Assembly (NCBI RefSeq): GCF_007655255.1 | Contig: NZ_VMYE01000006.1 | Location: forward strand, 62,001-126,000 | Source: Extensimonas perlucida | GTDB taxonomy: Bacteria; Pseudomonadota; Gammaproteobacteria; Burkholderiales; Burkholderiaceae_C | Direction: 5' to 3' | Length of the DNA stretch: 64,000 nucleotides | Shown: positions 15,239-22,953 of the stretch, piece after piece | How positions within the stretch are numbered: the stretch's first letter is position 1 | Layout: every line of letters starts with the position of its first letter | The notes under the pieces: model-generated | Databases searched by the model: none | Seen by the model: only the letters and a program-made list of their open reading frames with translations | What the model was told of the DNA's origin: nothing | Made by a program: the position numbers and the translations under genes

Positions 15239-15358
15239 GGGGAATTTCCGGCAAAAAACGAAGGGATAAAAGGACTTTGCGGTCATTTTCGCCGATTGCC
15301 AAAGTTCCGCTGGGCAGCAGGGCGGCCGCACCGCCGTTTCTGCGACAATCGGCGGCTC

Positions 15359-15434
15359 GCGGCTGTAGCTCAGTGGATAGAGTATTGGCCTCCGAAGCCA
15401 AGGGTCGTGGGTTCGATCCCCGCCAGCCGCGCCA
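15359..15434 (+). tRNA. tRNA-Arg (anticodon CCG)
   Basis: A 76-nt cloverleaf with encoded CCA. The acceptor GCGGCTG (15359-15365) pairs perfectly with CAGCCGC (15424-15430), the discriminator is G, and CCA is at 15432-15434. The anticodon stem-loop is TTGGC-CTCCGAA-GCCAA, reading CCG (decodes CGG). The T-loop is TTCGATC. A GACAAT box (15344-15349) lies 10 bp upstream, where a -10 would be. The 3' end has served as an integration site (see the direct repeat at 16534). Confidence 0.97.
15412..15434 (+). repeat. att-like site, left copy (3' end of tRNA-Arg)
   Basis: The last 23 nt of tRNA-Arg, from the T-loop TTCGATCC through CCA. They are repeated at 16534-16556 with one mismatch (discriminator G to A). 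This is the footprint left by a tyrosine-recombinase element integrating into a tRNA 3' end. Confidence 0.85.
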
Positions 15435-15471
15435 CCCCTCACACGGTTTTAGCAAGCAAAACCTTCACAAA

Positions 15472-15498
15472 ACGCCAACCGATCGGGTTGGCGTTTTT
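15472..15498 (+). terminator. Rho-independent terminator after tRNA-Arg
   Basis: A 9-bp perfect stem, ACGCCAACC (15472-15480) and GGTTGGCGT (15486-15494), followed by a T-run. It sits 38 nt after the tRNA CCA end. Confidence 0.92.
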
Positions 15499-15605
15499 GT
15501 TTCTGGTCCTCTGTCTCGGCGATGCATCCACCTTATCTTGCCAATCATGTCCATGGTGATCACCCTCTTGCGTCCCTTGCTGCAAAAAACAGCAGGGTAG
15601 GTAAA

Positions 15606-15672
15606 ACACCTGGCTCAAATTTGGATCGGCATCACACCAAAAAGTGGCTCAGTTTTCGGTCGGCGTCAACAC
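15606..15672. repeat. Two imperfect direct repeats, probably an IS21-family end remnant
   Basis: CTGGCTCAAATTTGGATCGG and GTGGCTCAGTTTTCGGTCGG follow each other about 35 bp apart, each continuing into CATCACA or CGTCAACA. Multiple internal repeats of this GTGGCTCAGTTTT type are characteristic of IS21-group termini. No istA/istB coding sequence is present. Confidence 0.45.
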
Positions 15673-15723
15673 CTGCTAATCAGATGTTGGAAACCGGGTA
15701 GCTGAGGGAGCGGGCTCCAGTCC

Positions 15724-15752
15724 TTGTACACATGTAGCCTGCTGGATACAAT
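15724..15752 (+). promoter_or_regulatory. Sigma-70 promoter of the HigB/HigA-like operon
   Basis: TTGTAC (15724-15729), a 17-bp spacer, then TACAAT (15747-15752). The expected start of transcription is at about 15758-15761, on or next to the toxin ATG at 15760. The transcript would be leaderless or nearly so. Confidence 0.7.
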
Positions 15753-15759
15753 CGAGCCC

Positions 15760-16056
15760 ATGTTCACCGTCATTGAAACTGAGCGCTTCAGCAGCTGGCT
15801 TGCAGGCTTGCGAGACATGCGAACGCGAGTGAGACTGGTTGCACGTTTGCGGAAGGCGACACAGGGGAACCTGGGTGATGTCAAGCCCGTGGGTGAAGGC
15901 GTGTGGGAGATGAGGGAGTTTTTCGGTCCCGGTTGGCGTATGTATTACGTGCAGCGGGGTGAAGTGTTGGTGGTGATGCTGGGTGGTGGTGAGAAGTCCT
16001 CCCAGCAAAAGGACATTGCAGCCGCGCAGGCATTGGCCAAGGAGATTGACCTATGA
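15760..16056 (+). CDS. Type II toxin, HigB/RelE-like 'addiction module killer' family
   Basis: A 98-aa toxin of the RelE/ParE superfamily, a ribosome-dependent mRNase type fold. The ATG at 15760 gives MFTVIETERFSSWLAGLRD. It is followed by ARLRKATQGNLGDVKPVGEGVWEMREFFGPGWRMYYV, the hallmark of the HigB-like killer family, and ends with an STK-like GGEKSSQQKDI helix. An open frame exists 12 codons upstream, but it would include the promoter and has no family homology. It is coupled by a 4-bp ATGA overlap to the antitoxin. Order is toxin first, as in higBA. Confidence 0.92.
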   Translation: MFTVIETERFSSWLAGLRDMRTRVRLVARLRKATQGNLGDVKPVGEGVWEMREFFGPGWRMYYVQRGEVLVVMLGGGEKSSQQKDIAAAQALAKEIDL

Positions 16057-16352
16057 GCAAGTTGAAGACCCGTACTTTCGATGCAGCCAACTACCTCACC
16101 AATGAGGAGGAGATGGCGGAGTACCTCACTGTCGTGATGGAGGAGGGTGATAGCGCATTGCTGGCTGCTGCCTTGGGGGACATTGCCAAGGCGCGTGGCA
16201 TGACGCAGTTGGCCCGCGACACAGGTCTTTCACGCGAGAGCCTTTACAAGAGCCTCTCGGGTGAGCGGGCGCCTAGCTCCGATACGCTGTTCAAGGTGAT
16301 CAGAGCCTTGGGCTTTGAACTGAATATCCGCCCTGCGGCACACTCCCACTGA
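16053..16352 (+). CDS. Type II antitoxin, HigA-like helix-turn-helix protein
   Basis: A 99-aa antidote partner of the preceding toxin. The N-terminal part (TRTFDAANYLTNEEEMAEYL) is the family's toxin-binding segment. The C-terminal half is an HTH of the lambda-repressor type: DIAKARGMTQLARDTGLSRESLYKSLSGERAPSSDTLFKVIRALG. It should neutralise HigB and repress the shared promoter at 15724. The start ATG overlaps the toxin stop by 4 bp. Confidence 0.92.
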   Translation: MSKLKTRTFDAANYLTNEEEMAEYLTVVMEEGDSALLAAALGDIAKARGMTQLARDTGLSRESLYKSLSGERAPSSDTLFKVIRALGFELNIRPAAHSH

Positions 16353-16533
16353 CAGACCTTGTCTGGTCGCTGGCTGGTCACAGCCACTTCCAAGCTGTTC
16401 CAACTCACGGGATAGGAGCGCCGTCGGCTCTGGGGTTCGCCGCACGTCCGTTGCGTTAATCAGCCAGCAAAACCCTGGCAAATCCAACCGGCTCCAAGCC
16501 GCAGTAGGAAGGAGGAATACCCTGCTTCAAGAA
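16353..16533. other. Right part of the mini-island, no gene recognised
   Basis: Between the antitoxin stop and the right att copy I see no credible ORF, RNA or repeat. It is probably eroded element DNA. Confidence 0.4.
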
Positions 16534-16556
16534 TTCGATCCCCGCCAGCCGCACCA
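16534..16556 (+). repeat. att-like site, right copy of the tRNA-Arg 3' end
   Basis: TTCGATCCCCGCCAGCCGC followed by ACCA. It matches 22 of 23 nt of the tRNA-Arg 3' end (15412-15434) and stands alone, with no other part of a tRNA. It marks the right boundary of the inserted element. Confidence 0.88.
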
Positions 16557-16690
16557 TTATTTCTTGATGCCCATGTCCCGTGCGACTTGCGTGTCCATCG
16601 ATCCTTGGAAGCCCCGGCTGTAAATGCGCCGCAGCGACAGCAACGTCCGACCGTGGCGGACAACTCGGGCTTCGCTGCCAGCCCCGTCGC
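16557..16690 (-). pseudogene. Short C-terminal-like coding remnant, unidentified
   Basis: On the minus strand an open frame runs from the end of thiL to TAA at 16557, ending RIYSRGFQGSMDTQVARDMG and then IKK. It looks like the C-terminus of a real protein: charged, with a Lys-Lys end and no stops. It has no start of its own and I do not recognise the family. It could equally be a chance frame. Confidence 0.25.
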
Positions 16691-17779
16691 TCACCCAGCC
16701 TCCGCTTTGGAATTGGAAATCGTCCCTGCGCTGCTTGCAGCAAAGTGATCGAACGAAGCGTAGCGCGCCGGCACGGGCCGCCCTGCGCCATCGACCAGGC
16801 GCAGGCCCGGCGCGGCCTCTATGCGTCCTATGCGCGTGACCGGCGTGGCGCTGGCCTGCGCTGCGACGGCGACGGCGGCGCGCTGGGTGGGTGCGGCGGT
16901 GAAGAGCAACTCGTAATCGTCGCCGCCCGCGAGCGTGCAGCGGCGCAGGAATTCAGCGTCGATTTCAGGCTCACATTCAGAGTCAAATTGGCCTCTAGCG
17001 CCCGTCAAATCAGCGTAAGCAGCTATCAACGTAGTAGTAATCGAGCAGTCTATGCAAGCGCCCACGCCCGAGGCTTGCAGGATATGGTCGAGGTCGCCGA
17101 GCAGGCCGTCGCTGACGTCGATCGCGCTGCTGGCCACGCCGCGCAGCGCCAGGCCCAATGCGACGCGCGGCGTGGGCTGCTCGAGGCGCGCGCGCGCCGC
17201 GGCGAGCACGGCGCTCGGCAGGCGCCAGTGCGCTGGCAAGCGCCCCTGCAGCGCGGCGAGCGCAAGCGCGGCGTCGCCGAGCGTGCCGCTCACGTACACC
17301 TCGTCGCCGGGCCGCGCGCCGCTGCGCAGCAGTGCCTGGCCTGCGGGCACCTCGCCAAACACGGTGATGCACAAGTTGCGCGGCCCCTGCGTGGTGTCGC
17401 CGCCCACGAGCGCGCAGCCGTGCGCGTCGGCCAGCGCGAACAGGCCGCGCGCAAAGCCTTCGAGCCAGTCCTCATTCGCCTCGGGCAGCGCGAGCGCCAG
17501 CGTGAACGCGAGCGGCCGCGCGCCGCACGCGGCCAGGTCGGACAGGTTCACCGCGAGCGCCTTGTGCCCGAGCCGCTCGGGCGCGACGTCGGCAAAGAAA
17601 TGCCGGCCTTCGACCAGCATGTCGCTCGAGACGGCCAGCTGCATGCCCGGCGCGGGCGCGAGCAGCGCGCAGTCGTCGCCCACGCCCAGCACCACGCGGC
17701 CCGCCGTGTCCGCTGCGCCCGGCGCGGGTGCAGGCACGGGGCGCGTGAAATAGCGCGCGATCAGCTCGAACTCTCCCAT
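16691..17779 (-). CDS. thiL: Thiamine-monophosphate kinase
   Basis: A 362-aa enzyme that phosphorylates TMP to the cofactor TPP with ATP. The start ATG at 17779 gives MGEFELIARYFTRP, the invariant ThiL opening. Next come VLGVGDDCALL (metal-binding Asp pair), the SSDMLVEGRHF block, KALAVNLSDLAACGARP, and LVGGDTTQGPRNLCITVFGE. Later SAIDVSDGLLGDLDHI and GGDDYELLF complete the fold. Residues about 250-270 (TTTLIAAYADLTGARGQFDSE) are extra relative to typical ThiL and correspond exactly to an in-frame palindromic element. The neighbour is a YbdK-like ligase 38 bp upstream on the same strand. Confidence 0.95.
   Translation of the reverse strand: MGEFELIARYFTRPVPAPAPGAADTAGRVVLGVGDDCALLAPAPGMQLAVSSDMLVEGRHFFADVAPERLGHKALAVNLSDLAACGARPLAFTLALALPEANEDWLEGFARGLFALADAHGCALVGGDTTQGPRNLCITVFGEVPAGQALLRSGARPGDEVYVSGTLGDAALALAALQGRLPAHWRLPSAVLAAARARLEQPTPRVALGLALRGVASSAIDVSDGLLGDLDHILQASGVGACIDCSITTTLIAAYADLTGARGQFDSECEPEIDAEFLRRCTLAGGDDYELLFTAAPTQRAAVAVAAQASATPVTRIGRIEAAPGLRLVDGAGRPVPARYASFDHFAASSAGTISNSKAEAG
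16976..17035. repeat. Dispersed palindromic element inside thiL
   Basis: On the minus strand: GATAGCTGCTTACGCTGATT, then TGACGGGCGCTAGAGGCCAA, then TTTGACT. It aligns along almost its full length with the copy in tlyA (48597-48655). It is translated in frame between two conserved ThiL blocks. Confidence 0.85.
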
Positions 17780-17817
17780 GCGCTGGCTCCTTGGTTTTTC
17801 CGTTCCTGGCGCGCGGC

Positions 17818-18942
17818 TCACACCGCCGCACCGCGAAAGCGCAGCGCGGCCTGGCGGCTGACCTCGGCGAGCAGTTGCTCGCGCTGCTGGCATTCGCGCA
17901 GCCAGCGCGCGTCGTTCTGGCCGGCTTCGACCTGGCTGCGCAAAAGCTGCAGCGCGGGCGTCGCGCCGCGCGCCGCGGCGTGCCCGGCGATGCGCTCCAT
18001 GGTCAGCAGCAGGTGTTCGCGCAGCGGCAGATGTGCGCCGCTGGCCGGATCGACATAGACCGCTTCGAGTCCGAAGCGGCAGGCCTGGAAGCGGTTGTAG
18101 GTATAGACGAGGTAGTCGTCCTCGGCGGGCATGAAGGGCTGCTCGGCGAGGAACCACGCGCCCAGCGCCTGCACGAAGCCCGCGAGCGCGGCGGCGCGCT
18201 CTATGGTCAGCGGCGTGTCGAAGACGCGGATCTCTACCGTGCCGTACTCGGGCTTGGGGCGGATGTCCCAGTAAAAATCCTTCATGCTCTTGACCACGCC
18301 GGTGCGCGTCATCTTGTCGAAATACTGCGCAAACCCGTCCCAGGTCAAGACGAAGGGTGCACGCCCCGAGAGCGGGAACGCAAACACCGAATTGAGCCGC
18401 GCCGAGTCGAAGGCCGTGTCGTGCCCCTGCACGTAGGGGCTGGACGCCGACAGCGCGATGAAGTGCGGGATGTAGCGCGAGAGGCGGTGCAGCATGAGCA
18501 GCGCGGCGTCCGCGTCGGGGCAGCCGATGTGCACGTGCTGGCCGAAGATCGTGAACTGTTTGGACAGGTAGCCGTAGAGCTCGGAGAGCTCGCGAAAGCG
18601 CGGCTTGTCGTAGATGCGCCGCTCGTGCCACTGCTGGAAGGGGTGCGTGCCGCCGCCCACCACGGCGATGTTGAGCTTGTCGGCGCTGCGCACGAGCGCG
18701 TCGCGGATCTGCCCGAGCTGGCCCAGCACCTCGCCGGCCGTGTGGCACACGCCGGTGGAAATCTCGATCATGCTGCTCGTCATCTCGGGCACCACGTTGC
18801 CGGGCAGCGCGGTCTTGCGCACCAGGCGCAGCATGTCTTCGGCGTAGGGCGCGAGGTCGTAGTCGTGCGTGCTCACGAGCTGCAGCTCCAGCTCCACGCC
18901 CAGCGTCAGCGGCTCGGAATGCGAAAAAGGCTCAAGCGGCAT
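17818..18942 (-). CDS. YbdK-family carboxylate-amine ligase (glutamate-cysteine ligase type 2-like)
   Basis: A 374-aa protein of the GCS2 family (YbdK, weak gamma-glutamylcysteine ligase activity in E. coli). Marks are [12 protein letters not shown] with the metal-binding Glu pair, [26 protein letters not shown], and [16 protein letters not shown]. The [14 protein letters not shown] block is also present. Among several nearby ATGs, that at 18942 is chosen because GGGAG lies 6 nt upstream. The first 11 bp overlap the 3' end of the antiporter gene, so the two are co-transcribed. The physiological substrate is uncertain. Confidence 0.92.
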   Translation of the reverse strand: MPLEPFSHSEPLTLGVELELQLVSTHDYDLAPYAEDMLRLVRKTALPGNVVPEMTSSMIEISTGVCHTAGEVLGQLGQIRDALVRSADKLNIAVVGGGTHPFQQWHERRIYDKPRFRELSELYGYLSKQFTIFGQHVHIGCPDADAALLMLHRLSRYIPHFIALSASSPYVQGHDTAFDSARLNSVFAFPLSGRAPFVLTWDGFAQYFDKMTRTGVVKSMKDFYWDIRPKPEYGTVEIRVFDTPLTIERAAALAGFVQALGAWFLAEQPFMPAEDDYLVYTYNRFQACRFGLEAVYVDPASGAHLPLREHLLLTMERIAGHAAARGATPALQLLRSQVEAGQNDARWLRECQQREQLLAEVSRQAALRFRGAAV

Positions 18943-20224
18943 GGTCATCTCCCTTGTTGTCACGTGCACCGTTGCCCGGCACGCGCCGCGCGAGCGGCGC
19001 CAGGGGCGCCAAGGGCCGGGGGCTCTCGCCCGCGCGGTAGAGCGCCACGGTGGCGATCATTGCGCCCAACAGCTCCATGAGCAAAATCGCCGGCAGCGCC
19101 ACGCGCGCGATCTGCGCGCCCGTGTCCGGCGCGGCGCTCGCGAACTGCGACACCAAGAGCAGCGCGACGGCAGACATGGGCGTGAGCGCGCCACCCACCC
19201 AAAATGCCTGCTTCCAGCTCGCGCCGCTGCCCACCTTGCCCAGCGCCACGCCCACGATCTTCGCCAACATGCGCACGACCACGAGCGTGAGCGCGAGCTG
19301 GGTCACGACTGCATCCCAGTCGGCCTGCGCGGCCACGGCCGAGACCAGCACGAACATCAGCATGCCCAGCAGCGTCGCGGCGCTGCCCGGCTGGCGCGGC
19401 CAGGCCCAGGGGCGCGGGTAAATCTGCTTGAGCAGCATGCCTGCGAGCAGCGCCGCGAGCGGCGCCGAGCCGCCCAGATGCGCGGCCACGGCCGCGGCTG
19501 CGGCGATCAGCGCGAGCAGCAGCACGGCGGTGTTCTCGCCCGTGGGGCTCATCCAGCGCAGCGCCAGGCGCAGCACGAGCGCGAGCAGCGCCGCCACTGC
19601 GATGGACACGCCCAGCACCATGAGCACGGGCAGGACTGCGCCCAGCAGGCCCTCGTTCGGGCGGTTCATCTGCTCGGCACGCGCCGAGCCCAGCGCCAGC
19701 GCCCACAGCGTGGAAAGCGTGGCGAGCACCGTGGCGCGGTCGGTCACCGGGCCCGTGGCGCGCGTGTCGGCCACCACGCGCACGAGCACCGCGGGCGAGG
19801 CCGCCAGTGCCACGAGCGCGAGCGGCCCGGCCACCTGCGCCGGCACCTCCAGCCAACGCAGCGCGCCATCCACGGCAAAGTAGGTCAGCGCCGACTCGAG
19901 CAGGCTTTGCGCGAGCACCATGGGGTTGTGGCGAAACCAGCGCAGCGGGATGCGCCCGCCGCACTCGAACAGCACCACGGCCAGACTCAATTCGAGCAGG
20001 AACAGCGCGATGCCCTGCAGCGGCCAGACCGCGCCGTTGAAGCCCGCGAGCCCCGCGAGCGTGCCGACCGCGGCGTAGCCCAGCACCTGCGGCAGCCCGG
20101 TGAAGCGCTGGCACCACGAGCCCGCCAGCGCCGCGACGGCCAGCAGCAGCGACCACTGCACCACCGGCAGCCCGGCCGAGGGGCGCAGCCACTGCGCCCA
20201 GAAGTCGAGGATGGCGTTCATCAT
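18932..20224 (-). CDS. Cation:proton antiporter, CPA2-type membrane protein
   Basis: A 430-aa polytopic membrane protein resembling the Na+/H+ exchanger domain of KefB/C-type antiporters. About 11-12 hydrophobic segments are visible, with [18 protein letters not shown] and [20 protein letters not shown] typical of the family. It has no RCK/TrkA-N domain, so it is shorter than KefC. The start is at tandem ATGs 20224/20221 behind AAGGAG. The last 11 bp overlap the YbdK-like gene; in Comamonadaceae these two are often adjacent (recollection, not shown here). Ion specificity is unknown. Confidence 0.88.
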   Translation of the reverse strand: MMNAILDFWAQWLRPSAGLPVVQWSLLLAVAALAGSWCQRFTGLPQVLGYAAVGTLAGLAGFNGAVWPLQGIALFLLELSLAVVLFECGGRIPLRWFRHNPMVLAQSLLESALTYFAVDGALRWLEVPAQVAGPLALVALAASPAVLVRVVADTRATGPVTDRATVLATLSTLWALALGSARAEQMNRPNEGLLGAVLPVLMVLGVSIAVAALLALVLRLALRWMSPTGENTAVLLLALIAAAAAVAAHLGGSAPLAALLAGMLLKQIYPRPWAWPRQPGSAATLLGMLMFVLVSAVAAQADWDAVVTQLALTLVVVRMLAKIVGVALGKVGSGASWKQAFWVGGALTPMSAVALLLVSQFASAAPDTGAQIARVALPAILLMELLGAMIATVALYRAGESPRPLAPLAPLARRVPGNGARDNKGDDHAA

Positions 20225-20319
20225 CTTGTGCAAACTCCTTTCTTTTTCAGCAAGCGCGGGCGCCGCAGTAGCGCCGCCGGGGAGCGCATCGCGCCAGCCC
20301 AGGGGCCGAAAGGGGCCGC

Positions 20320-22401
20320 TCAGGCCGCGCTGCGCGGCGGCAGGAAGAAGCTCAGCGGCGCGCGGCGCCAGCGCGCGCGCAGCGCGGCGTAGATGCGTGC
20401 GCGCTCCACGCCCGTGACGTTGCGCGCACGCAGCGCCACACGAAGGGCCAGGTAAAAACTCACGCCCACGTTGAGCGCGCCGATCAGCGGTAAGCTGGCC
20501 AGCGCCCACCAAAAAGCGCTCTGCTGCAACACCTGCCAGCCGAGCGCGGCACAAGCCGCGGCCACCTGGCCCGTGGAGAGTGTGACATGGCGCACGTCCA
20601 GACCCAAACCAAAAAACCCTGCAAGCGCGGGCACCAAACCGAGCATGAAGCCCAGCGACACGTTCGCCGCGAGGCCCGAGACGTTGTGGCGCAAGAACTG
20701 CGCCCAGCGCGCCGCCCGCGCGCTGCCCAGATACGCCGTGATGCCGGGGTGGAAGCGCAGCGCCGAGTCGAGCCGGTAGAGCACGAAGGCGTTTTCGGCC
20801 CAGCCTGCGACGATGCTGGAGGCAAAGAGCAGCACGCCCGTCAATGCCGCAAACGGCAGCGATGGCCCGAGCAAATGCAGCGACTGCAGCACATGCCCGG
20901 CCTGCGCGGCGCTGATGGCCGGCGCGCCCGTGACCCAGGCGAGCAGCGCCGCGAGCGCCAGCACCGCCGGAAACACCACGAGCACGTTGCCCAGCACCGC
21001 CGCCACCTGCGAGCGCACGAGGTGCGTGACCTCATCGACGAAGGACTCCACCGCTTCCCCGGCCCCGAGCTCGTGCAGCTTGGCGGCCATGGCCGGCGCG
21101 GTCATCGCGGGCTGCTTGGTCGCGACGGTGCAGTGCAGCAGCTGGATCAGCACGAAGCTCAGCGCGTAATTCATGCCCGCCCAGAAGCCACCCCAGAACG
21201 GTGGCAGCGCGAGCGCGTAGATGCCGAACTTGAGCAGCGTGGTCGGCGCCATGAGCGCGCCCCCGCCTGCGGCCATGCGCAGCATGGCGCGGTATTCGTG
21301 CGCGGTGCGCGTGATGTAGTGCTCGCCCGTTTCGGCGCTGCGCTCGGCGATGCGCGCGGACAGCAGCGAGGCATTGGTGGCCAACAGCGCGCGCAGGCTG
21401 CGCCGCTGCTGCTGCACCTGCACGAGTTGCGCCAGCAGGCGCGCGGCGGCCTGCGCGCGCTGTGGCGCAAGCACGCAGTCGAGCAGGGCACGCACGCGCA
21501 CGATGCGCTCGCGCAGCTGGCGCAGGCGAAACACCAGCCCGACCGAAATGCCCTCGTCCTCGAAATGCGCATACACCGTGGCTGCGGCGGCGCGGCAGGC
21601 TTCGAGGCGCGCGCGCAGCTGCTGCGCCGTGGCCTGCAGCCGCTCGGGCGTGCGCAAGGGGTGCAGCACTTCCACGCGCAGGCTCTCCACGTCGCGGATC
21701 AGCGCATGAAAAGGCTGCTGCCCACGCGCCTGCGCGCTCATGCGCAGGCGCAGCTCGGGCGCGAAGCCGGTCGCCAGAATCTGCCCCGCGCAGTAGGTCA
21801 TGGCGTCGAGCAGCGTGCGCTGCCACAGCGTGGGGCCGGCGGCGGCATCTTGCGGGCTTTCGGTTTGCGGGCTTGGCGTCTGGGCGTCCTCGGGTGTTGC
21901 TTCAGTGATTGGCTTCAGAAGCCCCTGCAAGCGCGCGAGCATTTCCGCATCCAGCGCCTGCAGCCATTGCGCATCGAAGGCGCTCGGCAACGCAAGCGTG
22001 AACAGCTCGGCCGCGTCTATGGTCTCGGGGCTGTGCGGCAACAGGCGCTCGCGCAGGCGCGCGCCGAGCTCGCTGAGCAGCGCCGTGCGCGGCGCGAAGC
22101 CGAAGTCGGCCAGCAGCGTGGTCACGTCCACGGTCTCGAGCAGCAAGGCCCAGCACGCTTGCAGGCGTGCGCGCAGCGGCGGGCGGGCCTGCACGGCGGC
22201 TATGAACAACCCCAGCCGGTCAAGCGCCGCGGGCACCGAATCCTGCGCCCCACGCACCCAGGCGAGCAACCCCATCAGCCAGAGGTGGCGCGCGACCAGC
22301 CCGGCCTGCGGCTCCAGCAGCGTGTCGGGCTGCGGCGGCGCGGGTGCCTCCAGCGCCGCGAGCAGCTCGGCCAGATCGGGGGCGTGGCGGCGCCTCGTCA
22401 A
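20320..22401 (-). CDS. SpecificRecomb-family protein (annotated 'site-specific recombinase'), polytopic membrane protein
   Basis: A 693-aa protein of the family called site-specific recombinase (Gcr, PF10136). The name derives from an early gonococcal report; the sequence is not that of a tyrosine or serine recombinase. The N-terminal half is helical and soluble (residues 1-380, e.g. LRVEVLHPLRTPERLQATAQQ). The C-terminal half has several hydrophobic segments such as FGIYALALPPFWGGFWAGMNYALSF and VFPAVLALAALLAW. The start is a TTG at 22401 whose first bases overlap the apaG stop (ATTGA), with GGAAGG about 9 nt upstream. Tight coupling to apaG is therefore likely. The true biochemical role is unknown. 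Confidence 0.82.
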   Translation of the reverse strand: MTRRRHAPDLAELLAALEAPAPPQPDTLLEPQAGLVARHLWLMGLLAWVRGAQDSVPAALDRLGLFIAAVQARPPLRARLQACWALLLETVDVTTLLADFGFAPRTALLSELGARLRERLLPHSPETIDAAELFTLALPSAFDAQWLQALDAEMLARLQGLLKPITEATPEDAQTPSPQTESPQDAAAGPTLWQRTLLDAMTYCAGQILATGFAPELRLRMSAQARGQQPFHALIRDVESLRVEVLHPLRTPERLQATAQQLRARLEACRAAAATVYAHFEDEGISVGLVFRLRQLRERIVRVRALLDCVLAPQRAQAAARLLAQLVQVQQQRRSLRALLATNASLLSARIAERSAETGEHYITRTAHEYRAMLRMAAGGGALMAPTTLLKFGIYALALPPFWGGFWAGMNYALSFVLIQLLHCTVATKQPAMTAPAMAAKLHELGAGEAVESFVDEVTHLVRSQVAAVLGNVLVVFPAVLALAALLAWVTGAPAISAAQAGHVLQSLHLLGPSLPFAALTGVLLFASSIVAGWAENAFVLYRLDSALRFHPGITAYLGSARAARWAQFLRHNVSGLAANVSLGFMLGLVPALAGFFGLGLDVRHVTLSTGQVAAACAALGWQVLQQSAFWWALASLPLIGALNVGVSFYLALRVALRARNVTGVERARIYAALRARWRRAPLSFFLPPRSAA

Positions 22402-22832
22402 TGCAAAACCCTTCCTTTGGCGCCCGTGCCGGGCGCGTCGGGGTCGCTCGCTTCGAGCACGAACAGGGGAATCTCGCAGTCGAACGGCGTGCCGTCCTCG
22501 CCCACGCAGAAGTAGTGGCCGTGCATGGTGCCGCTCGCGGTGCGCAGGCTGCAGCCGCTCGTGTACTGGAACGATTCGCCCGGCTGCAGCAGCGGCTGGT
22601 GGCCGACCACGCCCAGGCCCTTGACCTCTTCGGTGTGGCCGTGCGCGTCGCAGATGACCCAGCGCCGCGCGATCAGCTGCGCGGGCGCGGTGCCGGTGTT
22701 CGTGATGGTGATGGTGTAGGCGAAGCGGTACAGGCCCGCGCCGGGCGAGGATTCTTCGGGCAGGTATTCGGGCTCGGCCACGACGGCGAAGCGGTACGCG
22801 GAATGGAGGTGTTGGGGCTCTGGCTTGGACAT
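22398..22832 (-). CDS. apaG: ApaG protein (Co2+/Mg2+ efflux-associated, beta-sandwich)
   Basis: A 144-aa protein with the ApaG fibronectin-III-like domain: FAYTITITNTGTAPAQLIARRWVICDAHG, then GVVGHQPLLQPGESFQYTSGC and GTMHGHYFCVGEDG. The GxGxVG-like pyrophosphate loop (KGLGVVGHQP) is present. ApaG mutants show Co2+ sensitivity; the exact function is unsettled. Start ATG at 22832. Its last bases overlap the start of the recombinase-family gene. Confidence 0.93.
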   Translation of the reverse strand: MSKPEPQHLHSAYRFAVVAEPEYLPEESSPGAGLYRFAYTITITNTGTAPAQLIARRWVICDAHGHTEEVKGLGVVGHQPLLQPGESFQYTSGCSLRTASGTMHGHYFCVGEDGTPFDCEIPLFVLEASDPDAPGTGAKGRVLH

Positions 22833-22953
22833 GCGGCGATGGTAACGGCGCAGGCCAGGAGCCTGCACGGCCGGCCGGCATTGCCCGCGCGCCGCGTGCG
22901 CCTGCCCGAGGGCCGCGCACCTGCTCGCAGCATTGTTCGTCTTATGGCACGCC

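Larger units (their letters stand above)
15435..16556 (+). mobile_element. Degenerate tRNA-integrated mini-island carrying a toxin-antitoxin pair
   Basis: About 1.1 kb lies between the intact tRNA-Arg and the second copy of its 3' end. Inside are the tRNA terminator, two IS21-like terminal repeats, and a HigB/HigA-type TA module with its own promoter. Codon and base usage are visibly less GC-rich than in flanking genes. No integrase remains. It is read as an island eroded down to its addiction module; this is inferred from structure. Confidence 0.72.

Noticed and set aside
15359-15434. Possibility that the TA pair lies in a CRISPR or phage cluster
   Set aside because: No spacer-repeat array and no phage genes are present; the duplicated tRNA end explains the boundary better.
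13778-15559. 593-aa plus-strand frame across ybaK and mvaB
   Set aside because: Antisense to two clear enzymes and runs through tRNA-Arg; not a real gene.
20320-22401. Calling this gene a true recombinase that moves the dispersed repeats
   Set aside because: The protein lacks catalytic motifs of tyrosine or serine recombinases and contains membrane helices; the family name alone is not evidence.
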